In this document: positions 1-8,642 of the stretch, one piece after another
Numbering within the stretch: position 1 is the stretch's first letter
How the letters are laid out: every line of letters begins with the position of its first letter
From: CAZXVW01 sp964644025
GTDB lineage: Bacteria > Acidobacteriota > Terriglobia > Bryobacterales > Bryobacteraceae
Length of the DNA: 11,932 nt
Assembly (NCBI GenBank): GCA_964644025.1
Contig: CAZXVW010000136.1
Location: 1 to 11,932, forward strand
Reading direction: 5' to 3'
Translations under genes and position numbers: made by a program
The notes under the pieces: model-generated
Database searches by the model: none
What the model was told of the DNA's origin: nothing
The model's input: the letters and a program-made list of their open reading frames with translations, nothing else

Positions 1-1
1 C

Positions 2-1645
2 GAAGCCGCAGCGGGGGTGATCCAGAGAAAGTGCGAGAACAATCCCGACAACATCGAGTTTAAGATCCAACTGGCGGCGCACTATCACCGGATGCGGCAG
101 CCGGAGGAACGCGACCGCGTCCTCGAGGAACTGGAGTCGGAGCCGGCAAGGTTTCCCACGGCGCCGTTGATGATTGGCGATTTCCTGGTGCGGATTCGCG
201 ATTACGAGAGGGCCATCCGCGAGTACCAGGCCGGTCTGAAGCTACACCCGGCCGATTCCGTGGTGTACCAACTCCGGATCGTGGACGCGCTGTCTCTCGC
301 CGGCAGGAATCAGGAGGCCCTGCAACTGGTTGGACAGGTGCTCGCCGAACATCCGAAGAACGCCGAGGCGCTGGCTCTCCGCGGAGCGCTGCAACTGGTC
401 GGGGGGGACCGGGAAGCGATCCAGGCGGCGATCAACGACTTTGAGACGGCGGTCGTGAACATGCCGCGTAATGCCGTGCTCCGCTACAACTACGGCCGGG
501 CTTACCTGGCCCTCGGCGACCTTGACAAGGCGCTGGTGCAGTTTCAAGACGCCGCCAGCCTGCGCGCGGATTACCTGGCGCCCCGGTTCGCTCTGGCCCA
601 GATCTACTTGCGCAAGGGGCAACCCGCCATGGCGGCGAAGCTGGCTGAAGAGATTCTCACGATCGCCCCGGGCAGCGTTCCCGGGCGTCTGCTGCGGGCC
701 AGCGCCTCGATCGGCCTGAAGGAATTCCACCAGGCACGGGCCAATGTCGATTCCGTGCTGAAAGAGCACCCGGATAACCCGGACGCGCAGTTCCTGATCG
801 CCTCGCTGGACTTTGCCGAGCGCAAATACCGGGATGCCGAGGCGCTGCTCAAAAAGTTGCACGAGAATATCCCCCAGGACCCCCGCGGGTTACGCGGGCT
901 GGTCAACGTCTACGTGGCGCAGGGCCGGGCCAAAGAGGCCCAGCGAATCCTGGACGAGGAACTGTCCAAGAACCCCGAGTCGCGCGAACTGCACCTGGTG
1001 GCCGCCAGCGTCGCCACGGCCGCCAAAGACTATGGCCGCGCGATCACCGAGTACAGCCGCATTCTCGAGCGCGACCCGTCATCGGCCAGCGTTCACGTTG
1101 CCCTGGGCACGGCGTATTACCGGGCGCGGGATTTCGCCCAGGCCGAGTTCCACTATCGCAAGGCGAGGGAGTTGCAGCCCAAGGACTTGACCGCCAATCT
1201 CCGGTTGGCGCTCCTGCTCGGTGAAACCGGCAAGCTGGAGGAAGCGAAGACACTTCTCGACCAGATTCTAAAGCTGGCGCCGGACAATCCCGTCGCTCTG
1301 AATAACATGGCTTACCTGCTGGCTGACTCGGCCGCCAGCCTGGACGCCGCGCTCACCCTGGCGCAGCGAGCCATCGCCCGCGCGCCGGGCAATCCCACCA
1401 TTATGGACACACTGGGCTGGATCTACTTGAAGAAGAACCTGAGCGACAACGCCGTTCAAGTCTACGAGGAGCTGGTCAACCGTTTCCCACAGGGGGCGAC
1501 TTGGCGGTATCACCTGGCCATGGCGCTTTACCAGAAAGGGGACCGGCCACGGGCCCGCCGGCAGCTCCAACAGGCGCTGACCAGCAACCCATCCCAGGAA
1601 GAAGAGAAGAAGATTCGGGAACTGCTGGCGAAACTCGGTTCATAA
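2..1645 (+). CDS. Tetratricopeptide-repeat protein, 5'-truncated by window edge
   Basis: The reading frame is open from the first bases of the window: the codons before the GTG at base 17 read E-A-A-A-G with no stop. That GTG is therefore probably internal and the true start lies upstream. The visible part, about 547 residues, is almost entirely helical TPR-like repeats. Typical pieces are YNYGRAYLALGDLDKALVQF (about residue 155 counted from base 17), NNMAYLLAD near 429 and MDTLGWIYLKKNLSDNA near 463. TPR arrays are protein-protein interaction scaffolds. The C-terminal part resembles TPR proteins often found with exosortase or exopolysaccharide systems (PrsT-like), but nothing in the window confirms such a partner. 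No signal peptide can be judged because the N-terminus is missing. It ends in TAA and converges on the methyltransferase gene with a 21 bp gap and no obvious terminator. The TPR assignment is secure; the role is unknown. Confidence 0.9.
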   Translation, partial: EAAAGVIQRKCENNPDNIEFKIQLAAHYHRMRQPEERDRVLEELESEPARFPTAPLMIGDFLVRIRDYERAIREYQAGLKLHPADSVVYQLRIVDALSLAGRNQEALQLVGQVLAEHPKNAEALALRGALQLVGGDREAIQAAINDFETAVVNMPRNAVLRYNYGRAYLALGDLDKALVQFQDAASLRADYLAPRFALAQIYLRKGQPAMAAKLAEEILTIAPGSVPGRLLRASASIGLKEFHQARANVDSVLKEHPDNPDAQFLIASLDFAERKYRDAEALLKKLHENIPQDPRGLRGLVNVYVAQGRAKEAQRILDEELSKNPESRELHLVAASVATAAKDYGRAITEYSRILERDPSSASVHVALGTAYYRARDFAQAEFHYRKARELQPKDLTANLRLALLLGETGKLEEAKTLLDQILKLAPDNPVALNNMAYLLADSAASLDAALTLAQRAIARAPGNPTIMDTLGWIYLKKNLSDNAVQVYEELVNRFPQGATWRYHLAMALYQKGDRPRARRQLQQALTSNPSQEEEKKIRELLAKLGS

Positions 1646-1666
1646 GAATCGCCGGCGCGGCCCCCG

Positions 1667-2866
1667 TCAATCACGCGTAAGCCTGGCCACGGCCTCAATG
1701 TGTGCGGTGTGGGGAAACAAGTCCACCAGGGTGAGTCCTTCCAACTGGTATCCTCCCGCCGCCAGCCACGCCAGGTCCCGGGCCAGGGCCGGGGGCTCGC
1801 AGGAGATGATCCGGAGCCGGGGAGCGGAGATTCGCAGGAGTTGCTCGACCACCCGCCGGCCGAGGCCCGCCCGCGGGGGGTCGGCGAGAACCAGGTCCGG
1901 GGTCTGCTTCATTGTTTCCAGGAAGCGCTCGGCCGTGTTGCGCTCGGCCTGAACCGGGAGGCCGGCGCGCGCCGCGTTGAATCGCAAATCCTGCCAGGCT
2001 CGCAGGACGGATTCCACTGCCGTCACTGTCCCGACGCGCCGGGCCAGGGGAAGGGAGAACAGGCCCGCGCCGGCGTAAAGATCGACGGCGGTCTGGCCCG
2101 CGACGCCGTCCAGCGCGACCTCCACCAGCCGGTCCACCAGGAACCGGTTGACCTGAAAGAAGGAACGGCGCCCGACGCGGTACAACTCCCCGGCCGCAGG
2201 GTAGTCAATCGCCGGGGAGTCAGCGCCCGGAATCCGTTTCGCGCACCAGCGGAAGAAATCCCTGGCCACCCGGCGGCCACCGCCATCCAGGACGTTTACC
2301 TGGACTTGTTCACCGTTGGTGAACAGCTCGATGGAGCGGATAAATCGCGGGAAACGGGGCTGCGGAATCATCCGGCGCAGCACCGCCAGCGCTTGTTGGA
2401 CCGGAGGAGCGGCCACCGGACACTCGCGCACCGGACAAAGCCGGTGCGAGCCGGCCTGATGGAACCCGATCCGGCTGCCGCTCAGGTGAAGCTGCACCCG
2501 GTTGCGGTAGGCCAGCGGCGGGCCGGAGATAATGCTCAGGCGCTCGGGCGCCGCCAATTTGGCGCCCCGCCAGAGCGTCTCGCGAAGGATCGCCTCTTTC
2601 CATCGCAGTTGTGCCTCGTAGCGGGCGTGCTGGTACTGACAGCCCCCGCAACAGGCAAAGTGCGGGCACGCCGGCTCGATCCGATCCGGTGATGGGCGCA
2701 GCACCTCCAGCGGCCGCGCCCGGACCAGCCCGGCCGTCTCGTGGAGCGTCTGTGCCCGGACAGTCTCGCCGGGAAGGACGTACGGCACGAGCACTACCTT
2801 GCCGTCGAGGCGCCCGAGGCCATCACCCCCGTAGACCAGCTTCTCAATGGTGATTTCGTTTACGAT
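1667..2866 (-). CDS. 23S rRNA (uracil-5-)-methyltransferase, RumA/TrmA family
   Basis: A SAM-dependent RNA m5U methyltransferase acting on rRNA in the cytoplasm (RumA/RlmD/TrmA family). An N-terminal TRAM-like segment (IEKLVYGGDGLGR, about residues 7-19) is followed by the [4Fe-4S] cysteine pattern C-x5-C-x2-C (about C67, C73, C76), with a fourth cysteine in CPVRECPV. The SAM-binding motif is VDLYAGAGLFSLPLA. ADPPRAGL follows, then the nucleophile motif SCEPPALARDL and the C-terminal general-base glutamate in HTAHIEAVARL. The Fe-S cysteines favour RumA over TrmA. The start is uncertain. Homology begins close to base 2866 (codon ATC), but no ATG/GTG/TTG is in frame there. The nearest conventional starts are TTG at 2920 and GTG at 2938, both inside the trpS coding region. 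I give the conserved extent (399 codons). The next downstream GTG would remove part of the TRAM domain. The gene is divergent from trpS. Confidence 0.88.
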   Translation of the reverse strand: MVNEITIEKLVYGGDGLGRLDGKVVLVPYVLPGETVRAQTLHETAGLVRARPLEVLRPSPDRIEPACPHFACCGGCQYQHARYEAQLRWKEAILRETLWRGAKLAAPERLSIISGPPLAYRNRVQLHLSGSRIGFHQAGSHRLCPVRECPVAAPPVQQALAVLRRMIPQPRFPRFIRSIELFTNGEQVQVNVLDGGGRRVARDFFRWCAKRIPGADSPAIDYPAAGELYRVGRRSFFQVNRFLVDRLVEVALDGVAGQTAVDLYAGAGLFSLPLARRVGTVTAVESVLRAWQDLRFNAARAGLPVQAERNTAERFLETMKQTPDLVLADPPRAGLGRRVVEQLLRISAPRLRIISCEPPALARDLAWLAAGGYQLEGLTLVDLFPHTAHIEAVARLTRD

Positions 2867-2890
2867 AGAATTTCGTCCTCTATTACAAGC
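2861..2890. promoter_or_regulatory. Compact divergent promoter region, methyltransferase / trpS
   Basis: The spacer between the two divergent genes is AT-richer than its surroundings. On the plus strand TAGAAT (2866-2871) matches five of six -10 consensus bases. On the minus strand TGTAAT (2887-2882) also matches five of six. Neither has a convincing -35 box. If both are used, the transcripts would start only about 5-15 nt before their coding regions. That would fit the absence of a Shine-Dalgarno in front of the trpS ATG. This is inference from motif matches only. Confidence 0.35.
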
Positions 2891-3880
<990 letters not shown>

Positions 3881-3881
3881 A

Positions 3882-5198
3882 ATGGCAACAGGCCCGGTCT
3901 CGCTCACCTCTTACTGGCGGCTGCTGCAGGCCAACCGGAATTTCCGGATGCTGTGGCTGGCCCAGATGGTGAGTGAGATCGGGGATTGGCTTTATTCCGT
4001 TGCCATTTACAGCCTGCTGCTCGATCTCACCGGCAGCGCCAAGGCCGTGGCGACGGCGGTTGTACTGCAAGTCCTGCCGCAGTTTTTCATTGCTCCGCTG
4101 GCCGGCGTGATCAACGACCGGCTGAGCCGGAAGCGGGTGATGATCTTGGCCGACGTGGCGCGGGCGGTGGTCGTGCTGGGGATGCTGGCCGCCAGCGCCT
4201 GGAACCTGGTCTGGCTGATTTACGCGTTGCTGGTGATGGAGAGCTTCATGTGGGGTTTCTTCGAGCCGGGCCGCAGCGCCGTAATCCCCAACATCACTTC
4301 CAGCCGGCAGGAAACGCTGGTGGCCAACTCGTTGTCCTCGACCACCTGGAGTTTCAACCTGGCTGTCGGGTCGTTCATCGGCGGGATGGTGGCGGTCGGC
4401 TTCGGCCGGAACAGTGTCTTCGTGGTGAACTCCTGCACCTTCCTGCTCTCGGCGGTGCTGCTGCGGGCCATGCATTTCGCCGAGCCGCACACGGCGGCTT
4501 TTTCCCGGCTCCGCCTCCGCGATGTGGCCGATTTCTCGCCCATGCTGGAAGGGGTGCGCTACATCGCCCGGGAACCCCGGCTGCTGGCCACCCTGCTGGT
4601 GAAGACCGGCCTCGGGCTGCTGGGTATTCACTGGGTGATCCTGCCGATTTTCGGCGAGCGGATTTTTCCGGTGAAGCTGGCGGAGCTCGGCCCCACCCGC
4701 GCCGGGATGCTGGGCATGAGCCTGCTGATGGGCTCCCGGGGCATCGGCGCCCTGCTCGGCCCACTGATTGCGGGGCGCTGGGCCAGCAACCGGCACGAAC
4801 GGCTTCGCACCGGCATTGTGGTAGGTTTTCTGGCATTGGCGGTGGGTTACGGGCTGCTCGGAGCGGCGCCGGACATCGGGACGGCCATCATCACGGTGAT
4901 CATCGCTCATGCCGGAGCCTCCATCGTGTGGGTATTTTCGACGACGCTGCTCCACTTCCAGGCGGAGGATCGTTTCCGGGGGCGGGTCTTTTCGGCCGAC
5001 TTCGCTTTCCTGGTGGTCACGATGGCGATTGTGTCCTACGCCTCCGGTTCCGCCGTCGACCTCGGGGTCTCGGTTCGAGACATTGCCTACATGACCGGGG
5101 CGCTGGCTCTCATTCCGGCCAGCTTATGGGGATGGCGGGCCTTGCCCCTATGGAAGAAGGAAGCGGTGGCTTCAGGGGCGGATGGTCCGGACGCGTGA
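3882..5198 (+). CDS. MFS transporter, EntS/MFS_3-like exporter
   Basis: A 438-aa integral inner-membrane protein of the Major Facilitator Superfamily, most like the EntS/macrolide-efflux type (MFS_3). It would export an unidentified small molecule by proton antiport. The N-terminus has the family pattern of an amphipathic lead (YWRLLQANRNFRMLWLAQMV) followed by EIGDWLYSVAIYSLLLDLTG. The loop 2-3 motif A is GVINDRLSRKRVM (residues 75-87). Many hydrophobic segments follow, for example VVVLGMLAASAW and TAIITVIIAHAGASIVWVF, consistent with about 12 helices. The ATG is one base after the trpS stop (TGAAATG), so the two genes are probably cotranscribed and translationally coupled. The last 27 bp overlap the 3' end of the convergent kinase gene. 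The substrate cannot be told from sequence. Confidence 0.88.
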   Translation: MATGPVSLTSYWRLLQANRNFRMLWLAQMVSEIGDWLYSVAIYSLLLDLTGSAKAVATAVVLQVLPQFFIAPLAGVINDRLSRKRVMILADVARAVVVLGMLAASAWNLVWLIYALLVMESFMWGFFEPGRSAVIPNITSSRQETLVANSLSSTTWSFNLAVGSFIGGMVAVGFGRNSVFVVNSCTFLLSAVLLRAMHFAEPHTAAFSRLRLRDVADFSPMLEGVRYIAREPRLLATLLVKTGLGLLGIHWVILPIFGERIFPVKLAELGPTRAGMLGMSLLMGSRGIGALLGPLIAGRWASNRHERLRTGIVVGFLALAVGYGLLGAAPDIGTAIITVIIAHAGASIVWVFSTTLLHFQAEDRFRGRVFSADFAFLVVTMAIVSYASGSAVDLGVSVRDIAYMTGALALIPASLWGWRALPLWKKEAVASGADGPDA

Positions 5199-5624
5199 GA
5201 ACCCCTCGGCGGCGCTGGGCGGTACCAGGCGGCCGGCCATGCGGTCCATGACCTCCTCGGAGACCACGCGCCGCCGGCGCCGGTTCCTCTCCTTGCAGAC
5301 TTGCAGAGGAACGTCGAAGAACAAAGCCTCGACCTCACAGCCGTATCGCCGGGCGATCCTCACGTATGGCGCCCGCTCGGCCGGGGTGAGGTGGGTGGCG
5401 TCCACGTAAGTCACCGGCCTGCCGATGGCTACGCGCTGCCGTAGCAGGTAGCGGATGGTGGCGAACACGCGCCCATGGATGGTCTGGTCCTCCTCATCGT
5501 CGGCCAGGAGCCGGCGAATCGCATCCGAGCAGAGCGCCGGCGAGCCGAGCCGCGCGAGGTAGGTCGACTTGCCGGAACCCGGCAGGCCGACCAGAACCAC
5601 GATTCGCGGCCGCGAGCTCCTCAC
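5172..5624 (-). CDS. Small P-loop ATPase/kinase (AAA_33, polynucleotide-kinase-like)
   Basis: A 150-aa P-loop NTPase with the layout of small phosphotransferases such as the kinase domain of polynucleotide kinases (AAA_33). The Walker A motif is GLPGSGKST at residues 13-21. SDAIR (about 33-37) lies where these kinases bind the acceptor. YVDATHLTPAER (about 73-84) supplies a Walker-B-like Asp75. An arginine-rich lid, ERNRRRRR (112-119), follows. The GTG start at 5624 is chosen because it overlaps the upstream fadE stop as GTGA (5624-5621), a typical translational-coupling arrangement, and lies just before the first beta-strand. The longer in-frame reading from 5699 runs antisense-free but inside fadE and adds only low-complexity residues. 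The substrate is unknown: nucleic acid end, nucleotide or other small molecule. It is the last gene of the fad operon, and its tail overlaps the convergent MFS gene by 27 bp. Confidence 0.82.
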   Translation of the reverse strand: MRSSRPRIVVLVGLPGSGKSTYLARLGSPALCSDAIRRLLADDEEDQTIHGRVFATIRYLLRQRVAIGRPVTYVDATHLTPAERAPYVRIARRYGCEVEALFFDVPLQVCKERNRRRRRVVSEEVMDRMAGRLVPPSAAEGFSRVRTIRP

Positions 5625-7402
5625 ACCCGGTACCGTTCCGCTTCCAGTAACCGGCCGGCGATGCGCCGCCGGAGGGCGATGGTGTTCACCGGTTCGCATT
5701 TCGTGAACCGCCGCAGGAGGGCGAGGCTGGTCCGCAGCTCGTCGCCCTCCGCGCAGGCGGCGAGCGCCTGCCTGCCGGCGGCTTCGAGCGGCCCGATCGC
5801 CTCCCGCAGCAAGACGTGGCAGAGGTCAGCGGCCAACCCCTCCTTTCCCGTTGCCGCTCTCTTCCGGGCGCGCAGGCACGCCGACTCGATGATGAACGCG
5901 CCGGTGGCCATATCCGAGACGGCGGCCAGGATTTCCTGCTGCTCGCCGAGATCCGCGGCGAACCGGCGGAGGGCGGCGTCCAGCACCAGCAGCGCTGCCT
6001 TCTTGGCGGCCGCGGCCCGGCCCAGGCATTCGCGGAGCGGATCCGTCGCTGTGTCCCATGGCAGGGGGCCGAGCGCCTCGGCCTGGAGCGACTCGACGGC
6101 GGCCGCTACCGGGAGCTGCCCGCGCCGGGAGCGCTTGACGAGCAGGTTCGCCGCTGCCAGCCGATTGATTTCATTGGTGCCCTCGAATATCCGGCCGACC
6201 CGGGAGTCGCGGTAGGCGCGCTCGACCTCGTAATCCGGGTGATAGCCGTATCCGCCGTGGATCTGGACGCCCTCGTCGGCGACGTAGTCCATGGCCTCGG
6301 TGGCGAAGATCTTCACCATGGCGCATTCGGCCGCGAATTCCTGGAACGCGGCGCCGTAACGGGGCCCGGCATCGGGCTCTTGCCAGCCGACACCGTCCAG
6401 CTTACGCATGATCATCCCGGCCACCCGGTAAGCCAGCGTCTCGGCGGCGAAAATCCGCGTGGCCATCAGGGCCAGTTTCTCCCGAATGAGACCGAACTCG
6501 GCGATCCGGCGCCCGAAAGCCTCCCGCTGCTTCGCGTAGCGGAGCGAAAGCTGGAGGACCCTCTTGGCGCCGCCGACCATGCTGAACCCGAGCATGAGCC
6601 GGGCGGCGTCGAGGATGTTGAGGGCGACGACGTGGCCCCGGCCCACTTGCCCCAGGACATTTTCCACCGGAACCTTCACGTTGTCCAGGTATACGGGGCA
6701 GGTCGAGGAGCCGCGGATGCCCATCTTCTTTTCCTCGGCGCCGATACTCACCCCCGCGAAGCCGCGCTCGACCAGGAAACCGGTGAATCGCTCGCCATCC
6801 ACCCTGGCGAAGACCGTGAACAGGTCCGCGGCGCCGGCGTTGGAGGCCCACATCTTTTGGCCGTTGAGGACGTAATGGCGGCCGCCGGCAGCCAGCTCGG
6901 CCCGGGTGCGGACCACCAGGGCGTCGGATCCCGAGCTGGCCTCAGTGAGGCAATAGGAACCGATCATCTCGCCGGCGGCCAGCTTCGGCAAGTACCGCTG
7001 CTTCTGCTGCTCGGTGCCATAGAACAGCAGCGGCAATGTGCCCAGCCCGGTGTGCACCGAATGCCAGACCGAATAAGAGGCATCGGCCGAGATACACTCG
7101 GTGACGATCATGGCCGAAATCAGGTCGAGGTCCATCCCGCCGTAAGATTCCGGCACCAGCACGCCCGTAAGCCCCAGCTCGGCGGAGCGGCGGAGGAGGG
7201 AGGCGCCCACCGCCGGCGAATGGCTGACCAGTTCGGCGACCCTGGGAGCCACCTCGTTGGCGAAGAATTCCTCGGTGGTTCGGGCAATCGCCTCATGTTC
7301 GTCAGTGAAATCCTCCGGGGTGAAGACCTCCTCCGGTGCAGCGGGCCGGAGAAGAAATGCCCCTCCGCCTTCCGGCACTTCCGCGGTTGTCCCGGTTTGC
7401 AT
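5621..7402 (-). CDS. fadE: Acyl-CoA dehydrogenase, FadE/VLCAD-like with C-terminal extension
   Basis: FAD-dependent enzyme catalysing the first beta-oxidation step, acyl-CoA to trans-2-enoyl-CoA. It passes electrons to an electron-transfer flavoprotein that is not encoded here. The 593-aa length equals, within one residue, what I recall for B. subtilis FadE and exceeds the roughly 380 aa of short-chain enzymes. The N-terminal helical domain contains LGLTGVLVPESYGGMDLDL (77-95). YCLTEASSGSDA (150-161) is the first ACAD signature. The second signature, QIHGGYGYHPDYEVERAYRD, leads into RIFEGTNEINR, whose Glu407 is the expected catalytic base. Residues from about 420 form the VLCAD/ACAD9-type extra domain. 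The ATG at 7402 (M-Q-T-G-T-T) follows a GGAAGAAG sequence. An upstream in-frame reading to 7570 is only thiolase antisense and was ignored. The gene lies 25 bp after the thiolase and overlaps the kinase gene by 4 bp. Confidence 0.95.
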   Translation of the reverse strand: MQTGTTAEVPEGGGAFLLRPAAPEEVFTPEDFTDEHEAIARTTEEFFANEVAPRVAELVSHSPAVGASLLRRSAELGLTGVLVPESYGGMDLDLISAMIVTECISADASYSVWHSVHTGLGTLPLLFYGTEQQKQRYLPKLAAGEMIGSYCLTEASSGSDALVVRTRAELAAGGRHYVLNGQKMWASNAGAADLFTVFARVDGERFTGFLVERGFAGVSIGAEEKKMGIRGSSTCPVYLDNVKVPVENVLGQVGRGHVVALNILDAARLMLGFSMVGGAKRVLQLSLRYAKQREAFGRRIAEFGLIREKLALMATRIFAAETLAYRVAGMIMRKLDGVGWQEPDAGPRYGAAFQEFAAECAMVKIFATEAMDYVADEGVQIHGGYGYHPDYEVERAYRDSRVGRIFEGTNEINRLAAANLLVKRSRRGQLPVAAAVESLQAEALGPLPWDTATDPLRECLGRAAAAKKAALLVLDAALRRFAADLGEQQEILAAVSDMATGAFIIESACLRARKRAATGKEGLAADLCHVLLREAIGPLEAAGRQALAACAEGDELRTSLALLRRFTKCEPVNTIALRRRIAGRLLEAERYRV

Positions 7403-7427
7403 GAGTCTTCTTCCATTCGGCGCCGGC

Positions 7428-8603
7428 TTAGAGCAATTCGAAGATGCCGGCGGCGCCCTGTCCTCCCCCGACGCACATCGCCGCCATGCCATAGCGAACC
7501 CGCCGCCGCCGCATTTCATAAAGCAGCGTGGCGGTGAGCTTGGCGCCGGTGCAGCCGAGCGGGTGGCCAAGGGCGATGGCGCCGCCGTTGACGTTCAGCC
7601 GGTCCATCTCCAGTCCGAGAAGACGGATGACGGCCAGCGCCTGCGCCGCGAAGGCTTCGTTCAATTCGATCAGACCGATATCAGCCAGCTTCAGCCCGGC
7701 CATCGCGAGCGCTTTCGGAATCGCCACGGCCGGGCCAATGCCCATGATCTCCGGCGGCACGCCGGCCACGGCAAAACTCAGGTAACGCGCCATCGGCTTC
7801 AAGCCCAGTTCGGCGGCCCTGCCGGGCGACATCACCAGCGCCGCCGCGGCTCCGTCGCTCATCTGGGAAGAGTTGCCAGCCGTCACCGTGCCACCGGCCT
7901 CGAAAACCGGCGGCAGTTTCGCCAGACGCTCAATAGATGTATCGGCACGGGGGCCCTCATCCTGCATAACCACGGTGTATTGCGTGCGTGGTTTGCCGCC
8001 GGCCACCGACTTGATCTCCACCTTCACCGGGACGATCTCTTCGTCGAAGCGCCCGGCGGACTGGGCCTGGAGGGCTTGCTGGTGGCTGCGGTAGGCGAAA
8101 GCGTCCTGCTCCTCCCGGCTGATTCCGAACCGTTTGCGGACTCTCTCGGCGGTGAGTCCCATGCTCAGGTAGATCCCGGGGCGTTCGGCAACCAGGGCTG
8201 GATTCGGCGACTGGTTGTGGCCGAACATCGGCAGCATGCTCATCGACTCGGCGCCCCCGGCCACGATGATCCGCGCCCCGCCGGCCTGGATCCGGTCGGC
8301 GGCCATGGCGATTGCCTGGAGGCCGGAGGAACAAAAGCGGTTGATCGTCACCCCGGGAACGATGTCGGGCAGACCCGCCCGGAGGGCCGCGATCCGGGCA
8401 AGATTCATGCCGGCCTCGGCCTCGGGCATCGCGCAGCCAAGGATGACGTCGTCGATCTCGCCGGCGGGAACCTGGGGGTATTTCTCACGGAGTGCTCCGA
8501 TGACGATGGCGGCCAGGTCATCCGGGCGCATGTTGCGCAACCGGCCCCGGGGGGCCTTTCCGATCGGCGTCCGCAGGCAATCAATAATGACAGCTTCTCT
8601 CAT
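7428..8603 (-). CDS. fadA: Acetyl-CoA C-acyltransferase (3-ketoacyl-CoA thiolase)
   Basis: Catalyses the last beta-oxidation step, thiolysis of 3-ketoacyl-CoA to acetyl-CoA and a shortened acyl-CoA. The 391-aa product carries every thiolase signature. Nucleophile Cys91 is in NRFCSSGLQA. NEAFA is at 315-319. His347 is in GGAIALGHPLGCTG, and the acid/base Cys377 is in MCVGGGQGAAG. MREAVIIDCLRTPIGK is the usual thiolase N-terminus, so I start at ATG 8603. A GTG at 8630 in the same frame would add nine residues (R-K-P-G-L-P-T-A) and is directly abutted by a strong Shine-Dalgarno, AAGGAGGT at 8638-8631. That is too close for the GTG and too far for the ATG, so the true start remains somewhat open. 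It is the second gene of the operon, 39 bp after the fadN stop and 25 bp before fadE. Confidence 0.96.
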   Translation of the reverse strand: MREAVIIDCLRTPIGKAPRGRLRNMRPDDLAAIVIGALREKYPQVPAGEIDDVILGCAMPEAEAGMNLARIAALRAGLPDIVPGVTINRFCSSGLQAIAMAADRIQAGGARIIVAGGAESMSMLPMFGHNQSPNPALVAERPGIYLSMGLTAERVRKRFGISREEQDAFAYRSHQQALQAQSAGRFDEEIVPVKVEIKSVAGGKPRTQYTVVMQDEGPRADTSIERLAKLPPVFEAGGTVTAGNSSQMSDGAAAALVMSPGRAAELGLKPMARYLSFAVAGVPPEIMGIGPAVAIPKALAMAGLKLADIGLIELNEAFAAQALAVIRLLGLEMDRLNVNGGAIALGHPLGCTGAKLTATLLYEMRRRRVRYGMAAMCVGGGQGAAGIFELL

Positions 8604-8642
8604 GGCGGTTGGAAGTCCGGGCTTCCGCACACCTCCTTCCCA

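Noticed and set aside
2741..2890. 50-residue N-terminal extension of trpS from an upstream ATG
   Set aside because: The extra residues are antisense to the methyltransferase TRAM domain, and the normal TrpRS N-terminus begins at 2891.
2841..2890. T-box or attenuator leader for trpS
   Set aside because: There is too little space before the ATG, and no Trp-rich leader peptide or terminator/antiterminator hairpin.
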